Shown here one piece after another: positions 53,365 to 62,816 of a stretch of 64,000 bases of DNA; the stretch's first letter is position 1, and every line of letters starts with the position of its first letter. Origin of the DNA: Pedobacter punctiformis. GTDB lineage: Bacteria > Bacteroidota > Bacteroidia > Sphingobacteriales > Sphingobacteriaceae. Under the pieces are notes generated by a model. That model was not told the origin of the DNA and searched no databases. It saw nothing but the letters and a program-made list of their open reading frames with translations. Location of the stretch: assembly GCF_027213715.1 (NCBI RefSeq), contig NZ_JAPWGM010000001.1:868001-932000 (forward strand), read 5' to 3'. The position numbers and the translations under genes were made by a program.

Positions 53365-55005
53365 ATGCCAAATTTAAGACACCAGTATTTTAGCCCTGTT
53401 AATTTTGTAGTTGTAATCACCCTGCTCCTACTTTCTGCTTGTGCAAGTATCCAAACGCCCCAGGGCGGACCAAAAGATACCACGCCTCCCAAAATTTTGA
53501 GTATGACTCCTAAAAATCAAACGTTGAATTTTAAGGACAAAAAAATTGTAATTGAATTTGATGAATACTTTAACATCAAAGATGAATTTAAAGAGTTTTC
53601 AATTTCTCCGGATCAGGAAAGAGCGCCACTTTTAAAAAAGCGTCAAAAAAGATTAGAAATTACTTTACAGGATTCTTTAGAAAAAAATACTACCTATACT
53701 TTAAACTTTGGTAAATCAATTGCTGATGTTAATGAAAACAATGTGGTTAAAAATTTATCTTATGTATTTTCTACCGGACCAGAAATTGATTCTTTAACAA
53801 TAAGCGGAAAAGTAACAAGTGCATTAACTGCAGAAGTAGAGAAAGAAGTAACTGTATTTATTCTGCCCCTTGAAAAAGATACCTTATTTGGAAAAAAACG
53901 TCCATCTATTTATACCTTAACAGACAGCTCTGGTAATTATAAGTTGAATAATTTAAGAAAAGGCAAGTATAAAATTTATGCAGTTAAGGAAGCCAGTGGT
54001 GGTGGTGACAAAATATACCAGCAGATTTCAGACGAAATTGGTTTTCAAAAAGAACCTTTAACTCTGGAAAAAAATATGGAAAATGTTAATCTGGAAACAT
54101 TTAAAGAACTTGCACCTGAATTTAGGGTAATAGAAAGAAGGCTGAATAACGACGGCAGCATTTTATTAACTTTTAACCAGCAATTAAAAAGCCCGAAACT
54201 GACTGTTACAGATCCGCCGGCAGTTGATGCAGACAAAAAGGTTTTCTTTAATAAAACCAACGACACGGCTAAAGTTTGGCTTAATGATTTGAGTTTCGAT
54301 TCTGTAAAAGTTGCCATTCAGGATCAGGGTAAAGTTTTACAAACTGTTAATTTTACACGGGCTAAAAAAGATACTTATACCAGAGATCTTATAGCATCTG
54401 ATAATTTAACCAACGGTAAATTAAATCCTTTTCAATCTTATACTTTAACCTTTGGTTTTCCAATCACTGCTGCTGATGCAACAAAAGTTACTTTATTGGA
54501 GGATTCTGTAAAAAGAACCAATTTTGAACTGGTAAAAGACAGCATCGATTTTTTAAAATACCACGTAAAATTTCCATGGAAACAAAAAAGAACTTACGAA
54601 CTTAGCTTTGCCCCTGGTGCTTTTACCGCCATTTTTAATGTTAAAAATAAAGAATTTAAGAAAACCTTTAAACTGGAAACAGCCGATAGTTATGGTACCT
54701 TATCTTTAAAAATAGAAGTTCCTGATACCACTAAAAGTTATATTGTTGAATTTATAAATGAAAAGAAACTTCCGATTAAATCGTCTGTGATTAATCGAAA
54801 TTCTACCATAAACTTTGCCAATTACCCTGCCGGAAAATACATGGTTAGAGTGGTTTATGATGACAATAAAAATGGAATATGGGATACCGGAAATGTTAAA
54901 AATGGCGTACAGCCAGAAAAAATATGGTATTCAACTACAGAAATGTCGCTAAGGGCAAATTGGGAAAGAGAGGAGAAATTAGTTATACCTCCCCCTGCTC
55001 TTTAA
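53365..55005 (+). CDS. Ig-like (Big_5) domain lipoprotein
   Basis: This 546-residue protein has a lipoprotein signal (LLLSACASIQTPQGGPKDTTPP, Cys26). An N-terminal Big_5-type Ig-like domain (about 40-140, PPKILSMTPKNQTLNFKDKKI) and a series of beta-sandwich modules follow. Similar proteins lie widely in Bacteroidota, anchored in the outer membrane; function is unknown, with cell-envelope binding likely. It has no partner in the same strand direction. Its 3' end is only 6 bases from the convergent gamma-carbonic anhydrase. Confidence 0.85.
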   Translation: MPNLRHQYFSPVNFVVVITLLLLSACASIQTPQGGPKDTTPPKILSMTPKNQTLNFKDKKIVIEFDEYFNIKDEFKEFSISPDQERAPLLKKRQKRLEITLQDSLEKNTTYTLNFGKSIADVNENNVVKNLSYVFSTGPEIDSLTISGKVTSALTAEVEKEVTVFILPLEKDTLFGKKRPSIYTLTDSSGNYKLNNLRKGKYKIYAVKEASGGGDKIYQQISDEIGFQKEPLTLEKNMENVNLETFKELAPEFRVIERRLNNDGSILLTFNQQLKSPKLTVTDPPAVDADKKVFFNKTNDTAKVWLNDLSFDSVKVAIQDQGKVLQTVNFTRAKKDTYTRDLIASDNLTNGKLNPFQSYTLTFGFPITAADATKVTLLEDSVKRTNFELVKDSIDFLKYHVKFPWKQKRTYELSFAPGAFTAIFNVKNKEFKKTFKLETADSYGTLSLKIEVPDTTKSYIVEFINEKKLPIKSSVINRNSTINFANYPAGKYMVRVVYDDNKNGIWDTGNVKNGVQPEKIWYSTTEMSLRANWEREEKLVIPPPAL

Positions 55006-55011
55006 ACTCGA

Positions 55012-55527
55012 TTAAGGATTAGTAAACCAGCCCGAATACATTATATAATTATCAGGCAATTTATTTAATAAAGCCCTTTGCTCTTCAGTAATGGGCTTTA
55101 TTTTTTTTGCAGGTGTTCCTGCATATAAATAACCACTTTCGCAGATTGTATTTTCTAAAACAACTGCTCCTGCAGCAATAATGCAATAGGGTTCAATAAT
55201 AGCGTGGTCCATTACAATGGCACCCATCCCAATTAACACATTATCTTCTACTATACAACCATGTACAATTGCATTGTGCCCAACTGAAACACGATTACCA
55301 ATGTGCGTAGATGCTTTTAAGTACGTTGCATGAATTACTGCACCATCTTGTATATTAGATTCATTTCCAATGGTAATGGCATTTACGTCGCCTCTAATCA
55401 CGGCATTAAACCAAACAGAACAATTATTGCCCATTACAACATCACCAACGATTGTCGCATTTTCTGCAATAAAATTATCTTTTCCAATTGCTGGAAGTTT
55501 TCCTTTTACCGGAAGTATTAAAGGCAT
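55012..55527 (-). CDS. gamma-carbonic-anhydrase-like hexapeptide protein
   Basis: This 171-residue left-handed beta-helix has hexapeptide repeats and the metal histidines in IQDGAVIHATYLK and RVSVGHNAIVHG, as in gamma carbonic anhydrases (CaiE/YrdA group). It may hydrate CO2 or be an inactive scaffold; the conserved histidines favour activity. Cytoplasmic, no signal peptide. It is convergent with the Ig-like lipoprotein. Confidence 0.92.
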   Translation of the reverse strand: MPLILPVKGKLPAIGKDNFIAENATIVGDVVMGNNCSVWFNAVIRGDVNAITIGNESNIQDGAVIHATYLKASTHIGNRVSVGHNAIVHGCIVEDNVLIGMGAIVMDHAIIEPYCIIAAGAVVLENTICESGYLYAGTPAKKIKPITEEQRALLNKLPDNYIMYSGWFTNP

Positions 55528-55612
55528 AGTATTAAGATTATATTTTCTGAATTGATTTCAGAAGAATGATTATAGTTTATTTATTAAAAAGAAATATTTA
55601 AAAGATTAGCCG

Positions 55613-57202
55613 TTAAAAAACAGTATCTACCAATTCTTCAGCATGATTTGGATAATCCGTTGTATAATGTAACCCCCTGCTTTCTTTACGTTGAATGGCG
55701 GATTTTATAACCAGATAGGCCACTTGTATTACATTCCTAAGTTCGCAAAGCTTAACAGATACTTTATTCATTTTATAAAATTCTTCTGTTTCCTGATACA
55801 ACAGAAATAAACGTCCATGCGCCCTTTCCAGCCTAAAATCAGAACGGACAATGCCAACGTAATCACTCATTATTTTCTGCGTTTCTCGTAAATTATGGGT
55901 AACTAAAATGTCTTCATTACTCTGTGTAACCCCATGTGTATCCCATTCTGGTATATTTTCAGGTATTACATTATCTTTAAAATTCTCAATAGCATCCTGG
56001 AAAATACGGTGTGCAAAAACAGTTGCTTCCAATAAAGAGTTAGAAGCCAATCGGTTAGCACCATGTAAACCTGTTGAAGAGCATTCGCCACAAGCATATA
56101 AATTTTTGATAGAAGAACGTCCATATTCATCAACCAGCACACCGCCGCACATATAGTGAGAAGCAGGTGTTACCGGAATAAAATCTTTGGTCATATCTAT
56201 TCCAATCGATAAACATTTTGCATATATATTCGGAAAATGCTTTAAAATATCTGCCTTGCTACGCATGGTAATATCAAGATAAACAAAATCATCGCCAGAC
56301 TTTTTCATTTCCGCATCTACCGCCCGGGCCACAATATCTCTTGGCGCTAATGATTTCCTTTCATCATATTCCTGCATAAATTCTTCCCCGTTTTTACGGC
56401 GAAGTACTCCTCCAAAACCACGAACTGCTTCAGAAATTAAGAAAGAAGGATACTCTCCAGGATGGTGTAAAGCCGTTGGATGGAACTGAATAAACTCCAT
56501 ATTTCTAACTTTTCCTTTTGCACGATAAACCATTGCCATTCCATCACCAGTTGCAATTACCGGATTTGTAGTGGCCGAATACACATGTCCGGCACCTCCT
56601 GAAGCCATAACCGTAACATTTGCCACAATCTTTTCAACATCGTTAAGCTCTGTGTTAAAGGCATATATACCGTAACAGTTAATATCTTCGGTACGTTTAT
56701 CAACAAACTCACCCAGGTGATGCTGGGTAATTAACTCTAGTGCAAAGTAATGTGTTAATATCTCTATGTTCTCATTTTCGTGAATTTCCTTTAACAAAAC
56801 ACGCTCAATCTCATACCCTGTAATGTCTTTATAGTGCAAAACACGGTGTTCTGAATGACCTCCTTCTTTGGCTAAATCATAGAAACCTGAGTTGTCTTTA
56901 TCGAAATTTATTCCGTAGTCAATAATCTCCTGGATACGTTTAGGTCCCTCTTTTACAACAATTTCTACAATTTTTTCATCGCATAAACCGTCACCAGCAA
57001 TCAAAGTATCTTCGATATGTTTCTCAAAAGAATCTCCTTTATCTACAACTACAGCAACACCACCTTGGGCATATTTTGTATTGGATTCGTCCTCATTAGA
57101 TTTGGTAACAATTAAAACCTTACCAAACTTTGCAGCCTTAAGCGCAAAACTTAAACCTGCTATACCTGAACCAATTACCAGGAAATCTACTTTTCTCATC
57201 AA
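55613..57202 (-). CDS. nadB: L-aspartate oxidase
   Basis: This 529-residue flavoprotein has the FAD-binding VIGSGIAGLSFALKAA (about 9-25), TKYAQGGVAVV, MEFIQFHPTAL, ASHYMCGGV and GLHGANRLASNSLLEA. It oxidises aspartate to iminoaspartate, the first step of de novo NAD synthesis. It is divergent from nadA (447 bases away), which makes the next intermediate. The intergenic repeats of TTGGCAAGTT may be an operator for both genes. Confidence 0.96.
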   Translation of the reverse strand: MMRKVDFLVIGSGIAGLSFALKAAKFGKVLIVTKSNEDESNTKYAQGGVAVVVDKGDSFEKHIEDTLIAGDGLCDEKIVEIVVKEGPKRIQEIIDYGINFDKDNSGFYDLAKEGGHSEHRVLHYKDITGYEIERVLLKEIHENENIEILTHYFALELITQHHLGEFVDKRTEDINCYGIYAFNTELNDVEKIVANVTVMASGGAGHVYSATTNPVIATGDGMAMVYRAKGKVRNMEFIQFHPTALHHPGEYPSFLISEAVRGFGGVLRRKNGEEFMQEYDERKSLAPRDIVARAVDAEMKKSGDDFVYLDITMRSKADILKHFPNIYAKCLSIGIDMTKDFIPVTPASHYMCGGVLVDEYGRSSIKNLYACGECSSTGLHGANRLASNSLLEATVFAHRIFQDAIENFKDNVIPENIPEWDTHGVTQSNEDILVTHNLRETQKIMSDYVGIVRSDFRLERAHGRLFLLYQETEEFYKMNKVSVKLCELRNVIQVAYLVIKSAIQRKESRGLHYTTDYPNHAEELVDTVF

Positions 57203-57649
57203 TAAAAACCTTTAATTATAAACCCTGTTAACAACTCTGTTAATAATGTTAACTTTATGTCTAAATTATTATAACAACTAAATTTGAATGTTTAAAGCTA
57301 AGCTAAAAAGACAATTTGCCACAATCTTTTCACCAATTTTTGAGCACCTTTGTACAAGTAATTAACTTTTTGGCAGGTTACAAACAATTAACATTAGAGT
57401 ATTGGCAAGTTTTATACGGTTTTTCAATATAGCTGAAAATCAGATTTATAATATTAATTAAATATCATCTGAATGTTAGTAAACAATTAACAACTTATTT
57501 AAAAGAACTTTTTTTTGAAACTTGCCAACAAAACTAACACACTAATAAACATTAAAGATTTATTTAATTAAAATACTTATTAATTATTGAACTGTTGAAA
57601 CTCCTATCTTTGAACCAGCTTCAAAAACAATAGAAGAAATATTTTTAAA
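57203..57649. promoter_or_regulatory. 447-base nadB-nadA divergent control region
   Basis: It contains TTGGCAGGTT (57370-57379), TTGGCAAGTTT (57402-57412) and the inverted AAACTTGCCAA (57518-57528). A 12-base direct repeat AAACAATTAACA is at 57382 and 57481. A -7 box TATCTTTG (57605-57612) lies before nadA. No gene is evident. Probable regulator sites for NAD synthesis. Confidence 0.55.
57605..57612 (+). promoter_or_regulatory. candidate -7 box TATCTTTG of nadA
   Basis: TATCTTTG fits TAnnTTTG and lies 37 bases before the ATG at 57650. Confidence 0.55.
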
Positions 57650-58648
57650 ATGAACATGGATACCTTAGCAGAAATAAATATCAAGGGATTTGTAGAAGAA
57701 GAAATTGATCCAACACTTGATCTTTTTGCGGAAATAGAAAAACTCAAAAAGGAAAAGAATGCAATTATATTGGCACACTATTATCAGGAACCTGATATAC
57801 AGGATATTGCAGATTATATTGGCGATAGTTTAGGCTTATCACAAGAGGCTGCAAAAACGGATGCCGAGGTAATTGTATTTGCTGGTGTGCACTTTATGGC
57901 AGAAACAGCTAAGATTTTATCCCCAAATAAAAAGGTTTTATTACCAGATGTTAAAGCTGGATGCTCGTTGGCCGACAGCTGTCCACCCCATTTATTTAAG
58001 AAATTTAAAGAAAAATATCCTGATCACCTGGTTATTACTTACGTAAATTGTACAGCCGAGTTAAAGGCTTTAAGCGATATTGTGTGTACCAGCACCAATG
58101 CGGTTCAAATTGTAGAAAGTTTACCTAAAGATCAGAAAATTATTTTTGGCCCTGACCGGAATTTGGGTGCTTATGTAGCCAAAAAAACAGGTCGTGATTT
58201 GGTCCTTTGGAATGGTGCCTGTATGGTACATGAAATTTTTTCTCAGGAGAAAATTACGAAGCTTAAAGAACGTCATCCGAAGGCTAAATTTATTGCACAT
58301 CCGGAATGTGAGGAAGTGGTTTTGAAAATGGCAGATTATATAGGTTCTACAACCGGCTTGCTTAAATACACCATTAATGATCCGGCTACAGAATTTATTG
58401 TGGCTACAGAAAGTGGAATTATTCACCAGATGGAGAAGGCAAATCCAACAAAAACATTCATTCCGGCACCGCCAAATAATAGCTGTGCTTGTAACGATTG
58501 CCCTTATATGAAAAGAAATACACTCGAAAAATTGTATTTATGTATTAAAAATGGATTGCCGGAAGTAACTGTACCAGAACATATTATTGATCAGGCACGT
58601 AAACCAATTCAAAGAATGCTGGATATTTCGGCAGAGTTAGGTTTGTAA
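57650..58648 (+). CDS. nadA: quinolinate synthase A
   Basis: This 332-residue protein has NadA features: [31 protein letters not shown], the Cys in [22 protein letters not shown] and the C-terminal [18 protein letters not shown]. Three Cys bind its 4Fe-4S cluster. It condenses iminoaspartate with dihydroxyacetone phosphate to quinolinate. The start ATG (MNMDTL) follows an A-rich leader. It is paired with divergent nadB. Confidence 0.96.
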   Translation: MNMDTLAEINIKGFVEEEIDPTLDLFAEIEKLKKEKNAIILAHYYQEPDIQDIADYIGDSLGLSQEAAKTDAEVIVFAGVHFMAETAKILSPNKKVLLPDVKAGCSLADSCPPHLFKKFKEKYPDHLVITYVNCTAELKALSDIVCTSTNAVQIVESLPKDQKIIFGPDRNLGAYVAKKTGRDLVLWNGACMVHEIFSQEKITKLKERHPKAKFIAHPECEEVVLKMADYIGSTTGLLKYTINDPATEFIVATESGIIHQMEKANPTKTFIPAPPNNSCACNDCPYMKRNTLEKLYLCIKNGLPEVTVPEHIIDQARKPIQRMLDISAELGL

Positions 58649-58700
58649 TTAAAAAGATCGTCACTACGAAGAATGAAGGAACGACGAAATTATATAAAGA

Positions 58701-59927
58701 ATGGAAAAAAACAATATTCTTAAAAATTATTCAGGCTTGTTATGGCTTTTAGCAGGTATAACTGTCGGGAGTATAGCAGGTTTAATTTTTGGAAATAAGA
58801 TTGAAAGTATAAAACCTTTAGGCGATATATTTTTAAATCTATTGTTTACCGCTGTTATTCCTTTGGTATTTTTTGCGGTTTCTTCGGCTATTGCCAATAT
58901 AGACCGCTCCAAAAAATTAGGAAGATTAATGATGATTATGGTGATGGTTTTTTTATCAACCATCTTAATATCAGCATTTTTAACGATAGTAGCAACCTGG
59001 ATTTTTCCGATTCATCAGCAATTATCATCAAGTCCATTGCCTGCAGAAACTGAAAAAATTCAATCTGTAGGAGAACAAATGACTCAACTTTTAACCGTAG
59101 GAGAGTTTTTTGAAATCGGGAGTAGAAAAAACATGCTGGCACTGATTATTTTTTCAGTTTTAGTTGGTTTTTCTACACTTTATGCAGGTGAAGAAGGTGA
59201 ACCTTTCAAAAAGTTTTTGGCATCTGGAAATGAAGTGATGAAAAAACTCATTATCCTGATTATGAAATTAGGACCAATTGGTTTGGGTGCTTATTTTGCC
59301 TATCAGGTAGGTGTTTTTGGTCCGCAGTTGTTTGATACCTATGCAAAAGCACTGGGTTTATATTATGGAGTTGGTGCTTTTTATTTCGTTGTATTTTTTA
59401 CCTTATATGCTTTTATATCAGGAGGTTTTAAAGCCATAAAAATATTCTGGAAAAATAATATTGTACCTTCTTTAACTTCAGTAGGAACTTGCAGCAGTAT
59501 TGCAACTATTCCGGCTAATTTAGATGGAGCAGCAAAAATGGGTGTTCCTGCTTATATTGCCAATGTTACGATTCCGCTGGGATCAACTTTACATAAAGAC
59601 GGATCAAGCATTAGTTCCATTATAAAAATTGCTGTCGTTTTCGCCATTTTTGGTAAAGATTTGGTTCAAGTAGATACCATTATACTTGCTTTAGGCATTA
59701 CTGTTTTGGTCAGTATTGTTGAAGGCGGAATTCCTAATGGGGGTTATATCGGCGAATTATTGATGATTTCTGCTTATCAGTTGCCACCGGAAGCTTTACC
59801 GCCTGCAATGATTATTGGTACTTTGGTTGATCCGATGGCCACGCTTTTAAATGCAACAGGCGATAATGTTGCAGCGATGTTAATTGCCAGGTTTACAGAA
59901 GGAAAAAATTGGATGTTAAATAAATAA
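58701..59927 (+). CDS. dicarboxylate/amino acid:cation symporter (DAACS)
   Basis: This 408-residue protein has about eight membrane segments plus re-entrant loops. The family signature is SVGTCSSIATIPANLDGAAKMG with SSISSIIKIA, and GDNVAAMLIARF is near the end. It belongs to the GltP/DctA family that imports glutamate, aspartate or C4-dicarboxylates with Na+ or H+. The aspartate link to nadB/nadA next door is suggestive but not proof. It is followed by a hairpin repeat at 59931. Confidence 0.92.
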   Translation: MEKNNILKNYSGLLWLLAGITVGSIAGLIFGNKIESIKPLGDIFLNLLFTAVIPLVFFAVSSAIANIDRSKKLGRLMMIMVMVFLSTILISAFLTIVATWIFPIHQQLSSSPLPAETEKIQSVGEQMTQLLTVGEFFEIGSRKNMLALIIFSVLVGFSTLYAGEEGEPFKKFLASGNEVMKKLIILIMKLGPIGLGAYFAYQVGVFGPQLFDTYAKALGLYYGVGAFYFVVFFTLYAFISGGFKAIKIFWKNNIVPSLTSVGTCSSIATIPANLDGAAKMGVPAYIANVTIPLGSTLHKDGSSISSIIKIAVVFAIFGKDLVQVDTIILALGITVLVSIVEGGIPNGGYIGELLMISAYQLPPEALPPAMIIGTLVDPMATLLNATGDNVAAMLIARFTEGKNWMLNK

Positions 59928-59930
59928 TAT

Positions 59931-60004
59931 TGTCATCCTGACAACGGAAGGATCTGATAAGAAAAGGAAATTGTAATAATAGATTCTTCTTTCCTCAGAA
60001 TAGT
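59931..60004. repeat. degenerate intergenic inverted repeat, REP-like
   Basis: The left arm 59931-59956 (starts TGTCATCCTGACAACGGAAG) and right arm 59981-60004 (contains TTCTTCTTTCCTCAGAAT) are decayed copies of the 61164-61278 element arms. Confidence 0.5.
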
Positions 60005-60057
60005 AGAGGTATTAAAAATAAAAAATCGAAGGCTTCGCCTCTAAATTAGAAAAACTT

Positions 60058-61098
60058 ATGTTTGAAAATAAAGAACGCACAGATATAAATGAATTGGGAG
60101 AATTTGGGTTAATTAAACACCTGACAACCAATTTCAAAATTAAAAATGATTATTCTGTTAAAGGTATTGGCGATGATGCGGCCGTTTTAGATGCTAAAGG
60201 CAAGCAAATCTTAATTTCTACTGATTTACTATTAGAAGGAATCCATTTTGATTTGGCTTATGTGCCTTTAATGCACTTGGGTTACAAAGCTGTACAGGTA
60301 AATTTAAGTGATATTTATGCGATGAATGGTTCTGCAAGTCAAATTACAGTTTCCATTGGCCTATCAAGTAAATTTCCTTTAGAGGCTGTAGAAGAAATAT
60401 ATAAAGGAATTGAATTAGCCTGCAACAAATTCAACATCGATTTAATTGGAGGGGATACCTCATCGAGTAAACAAGGTTTGGTCATCAGTATAACGAGTAT
60501 CGGCTATGCGGACGCAGATAAAGTGGTATACAGAAGTGGTGCCCGGGAAAATGATTTGCTTTGCGTTTCGGGAGATTTAGGTGGTGCTTATGTTGGCCTG
60601 CAAATTTTAGAACGTGAAAAATTAATTTACCTTGAAAATCCTCAGATTCAGCCTGATCTGGAGGGAAAAGATTATATCATTGAAAGACAATTGAAACCAG
60701 AAGCCAGAATGGATATTGTAGCGCTGTTGGATGATATGGGTATAAAACCAACTTCAATGATTGATGTTTCTGATGGTTTGGCTTCTGAAATTTTACACCT
60801 TGCTACGGAAAGCGATAAAGGAATTACAATTTACGAAGAGAAAATTCCTTTAGACCCAATGACTTACGAAACTGCCCGTGAATTAGGCATAGATCCAACG
60901 GTTTGTGCATTAAGCGGTGGCGAAGATTATGAATTATTGTTCACCATCAGCCAGGATGACTATAAAAAACTAAAACATGATGTAGATATTACGGTAATTG
61001 GACACGTAACCGATAAAAACTCAGGCTGTAAAATGATTTCAAAATCTAATAATGTGCATGAACTGAAAGCACAGGGTTGGAATGCTTTTAAGAAATAA
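60058..61098 (+). CDS. thiL: thiamine-monophosphate kinase
   Basis: This 346-residue protein has the AIR-synthase-like fold of ThiL: GIGDDAAVLD, ISTDLLLEGIHF, INLSDIYAMNG-type (VQVNLSDIYAMNG), LIGGDTSSSK and the C-terminal SGGEDYELLFTI. It phosphorylates thiamine phosphate to thiamine diphosphate. No thi genes are adjacent. A near-perfect terminator follows at 61118. Confidence 0.95.
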   Translation: MFENKERTDINELGEFGLIKHLTTNFKIKNDYSVKGIGDDAAVLDAKGKQILISTDLLLEGIHFDLAYVPLMHLGYKAVQVNLSDIYAMNGSASQITVSIGLSSKFPLEAVEEIYKGIELACNKFNIDLIGGDTSSSKQGLVISITSIGYADADKVVYRSGARENDLLCVSGDLGGAYVGLQILEREKLIYLENPQIQPDLEGKDYIIERQLKPEARMDIVALLDDMGIKPTSMIDVSDGLASEILHLATESDKGITIYEEKIPLDPMTYETARELGIDPTVCALSGGEDYELLFTISQDDYKKLKHDVDITVIGHVTDKNSGCKMISKSNNVHELKAQGWNAFKK

Positions 61099-61117
61099 AA
61101 AATATTTTATTTTGAAT

Positions 61118-61150
61118 AAAAAAGTGCCTGGAATTTCCAGGCACTTTTTT
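61118..61150. terminator. strong terminator after thiL
   Basis: A-run plus GTGCCTGGAA (61124-61133) pairs with TTCCAGGCAC (61135-61144), followed by TTTTTT. It is symmetric and may act on both strands. Confidence 0.9.
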
Positions 61151-61163
61151 GCTTAAATCTGCT

Positions 61164-61278
61164 TGTCATTCTGAGGAACGAAGAATCCCCAGCAGAAAAA
61201 CTTCAAACTTGATAATCGGTATTGCGATAGAGGTCCAGTGTATGGTGTCTCAGAGATTCTTCGTTCCTCAGAATGACA
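61164..61278. repeat. 115-base inverted-repeat element with perfect 24-bp arms
   Basis: Arms 61164-61187 (starting TGTCATTCTGAGGAACGAAG) and 61255-61278 are exact reverse complements around a 67-base centre with no coding potential. It lies between thiL and convergent rmuC, and is the best-preserved copy of the dispersed family. Confidence 0.85.
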
Positions 61279-61328
61279 GAAAACTGTTTAAGGGCGAAAA
61301 GCCAAAAACGGCCAACTATTAATCAAAC

Positions 61329-62702
61329 TCATTCTTCACCATCTAAATACTTAATATCAATCTGTTTCGTAGCCTTTGCGCCAAGCTTTTTAATTTTTTC
61401 TGATGTATTGGTTAAGTTTCCTGCGCCTATGGAAAGTTTGTTAATGGCCTTATCGTAGGCATCCTGACTTTGCTTTACATACCGACCGATATTTTCCATA
61501 TCACTGACAAAACCCACAAACTTATCGTACATGCTTCCGCTTAAACGGGCAATTTCCATTACATTCCGGTTTTGGCGCTCTTGTTTCCACATACTGGCAA
61601 TGGTGCGCAAGGTAGCCAATAATGTAGATGGGCTTACAATTACGACTTTCCTGTCCCAGGCAAAATTAAAGAGTTCAGCATCTTTTTGAACCGCAATACT
61701 GAACGAAGATTCGATAGGAACAAAAAGTAAAACAAAATCAGGAGAATTAATCTGATACAAATCATGATAGTTTTTAGAAGATAGTTCCTGAATATGATTT
61801 TTAATTGAAGCCAGGTGCTGTTTTAAATAGCCCTCACGCTCTTCATCCGTCTCTGCGGACACTGAGCGATCATAGGCAACTAAAGATACCTTAGCATCGA
61901 TTATAATGTGTTTTTCATCAGGAAGGTCAATAACCACATCGGGTTGCAAACGACTGCCTTCGGCAGAAGTTAAACTTGCCTGAATACGGTATTCATGATC
62001 TTTAACAAGCCCTGAGCGTTCCAAAACTTTTTCTAATATCACTTCACCCCAGTTTCCCTGTTTTTTACTATCGCCTTTAAGTGCTTTAGTTAAATTATTA
62101 GCATCTTCCTGAATGAGTTTACTCTGGATTTGAAGTTCAGAAATCACCCCTTTTAAAATATTTCGTTCGTCAGACTCTGCTTTATAAACCTTTTCAACCT
62201 TGTCTTCAAAAGCCTTAATATTTTCTTTAAGCGGATTTAAAATCAGGTCTAAATTGGTTCGGTTCTGTTCAATAAATTTTGTTGATTTTTCTTCCAGTAT
62301 TTTATTTGCAATCAACTCAAAATCCTTGTTCAATTTTTCCTGAGACTGTTGCATACTGCTTTTTTGTTCAGCTAGTTTTTCTTTCTCCGCCAGGTAAAAA
62401 GATCGGGTACTCTCCAGTTCGCGGTTGGCATCGGCTAAACGATCACGCTCTGCCTGTAACTCATCAATTAAGCGTCGCTGTTCTTCCTTTAAAAGTGCCG
62501 TGATATTCTCCTTTTCAATAGATAAACCATCTGCACGTTCATCCGCTTTGGCTAAAGCTATTTTTACCTGTTCATAATCTGATTTCAGTTTTTCAAGGTC
62601 TGAAAAAGAAATAATTTCAGGATTTATTGATGGCTTTTTAAGCAATAGAAGCACTAAAACAATTAAAATTATAATTAGTAAAGCAATACCAGCGATTTCC
62701 AT
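61329..62702 (-). CDS. rmuC: DNA recombination protein RmuC
   Basis: This 457-residue protein has an N-terminal membrane helix (about 4-22), a long coiled coil (about 35-190) and the RmuC nuclease-like domain (about 195-400). The latter contains KGDSKKQGNWGEVILEKVLERSG, LQPDVVIDLPDEKHIIIDAKVSL and VLLFVPIESSFS. RmuC limits DNA inversions and contains a PD-(D/E)XK-like fold. Standard length. Confidence 0.95.
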   Translation of the reverse strand: MEIAGIALLIIILIVLVLLLLKKPSINPEIISFSDLEKLKSDYEQVKIALAKADERADGLSIEKENITALLKEEQRRLIDELQAERDRLADANRELESTRSFYLAEKEKLAEQKSSMQQSQEKLNKDFELIANKILEEKSTKFIEQNRTNLDLILNPLKENIKAFEDKVEKVYKAESDERNILKGVISELQIQSKLIQEDANNLTKALKGDSKKQGNWGEVILEKVLERSGLVKDHEYRIQASLTSAEGSRLQPDVVIDLPDEKHIIIDAKVSLVAYDRSVSAETDEEREGYLKQHLASIKNHIQELSSKNYHDLYQINSPDFVLLFVPIESSFSIAVQKDAELFNFAWDRKVVIVSPSTLLATLRTIASMWKQERQNRNVMEIARLSGSMYDKFVGFVSDMENIGRYVKQSQDAYDKAINKLSIGAGNLTNTSEKIKKLGAKATKQIDIKYLDGEE

Positions 62703-62816
62703 AATGATAAAAATTTTAGCAAAAATGAAGATTTAAAACAGATATACCAAAAATTTTTAGTCAAGAAGTGCTGTATTTAGTCAAAAAAATATTTATAATT
62801 GAGCCTTAGTATTTTA

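Noticed and set aside
55330..55555. Rightward open frames opposite the gamma-carbonic anhydrase gene
   Set aside because: They mirror a well-supported gene on the other strand and show no domain or start signal.
57342..57365. CACCTTTG as a promoter of a small RNA in the nadB-nadA gap
   Set aside because: One mismatch to TAnnTTTG, no hairpin terminator downstream, no support for an RNA gene.
58656..58687. GATCGTCACTACGAAG... between nadA and the DAACS gene as another repeat copy
   Set aside because: It only weakly resembles the TGTCAT family and its ends pair over 5 bases, so I did not list it as a hairpin.
62799..62816. TTG 62799 as the purU start
   Set aside because: It would add MSLSIL ahead of the conserved MMNELTIL start; ATG at 62817 is the better choice.
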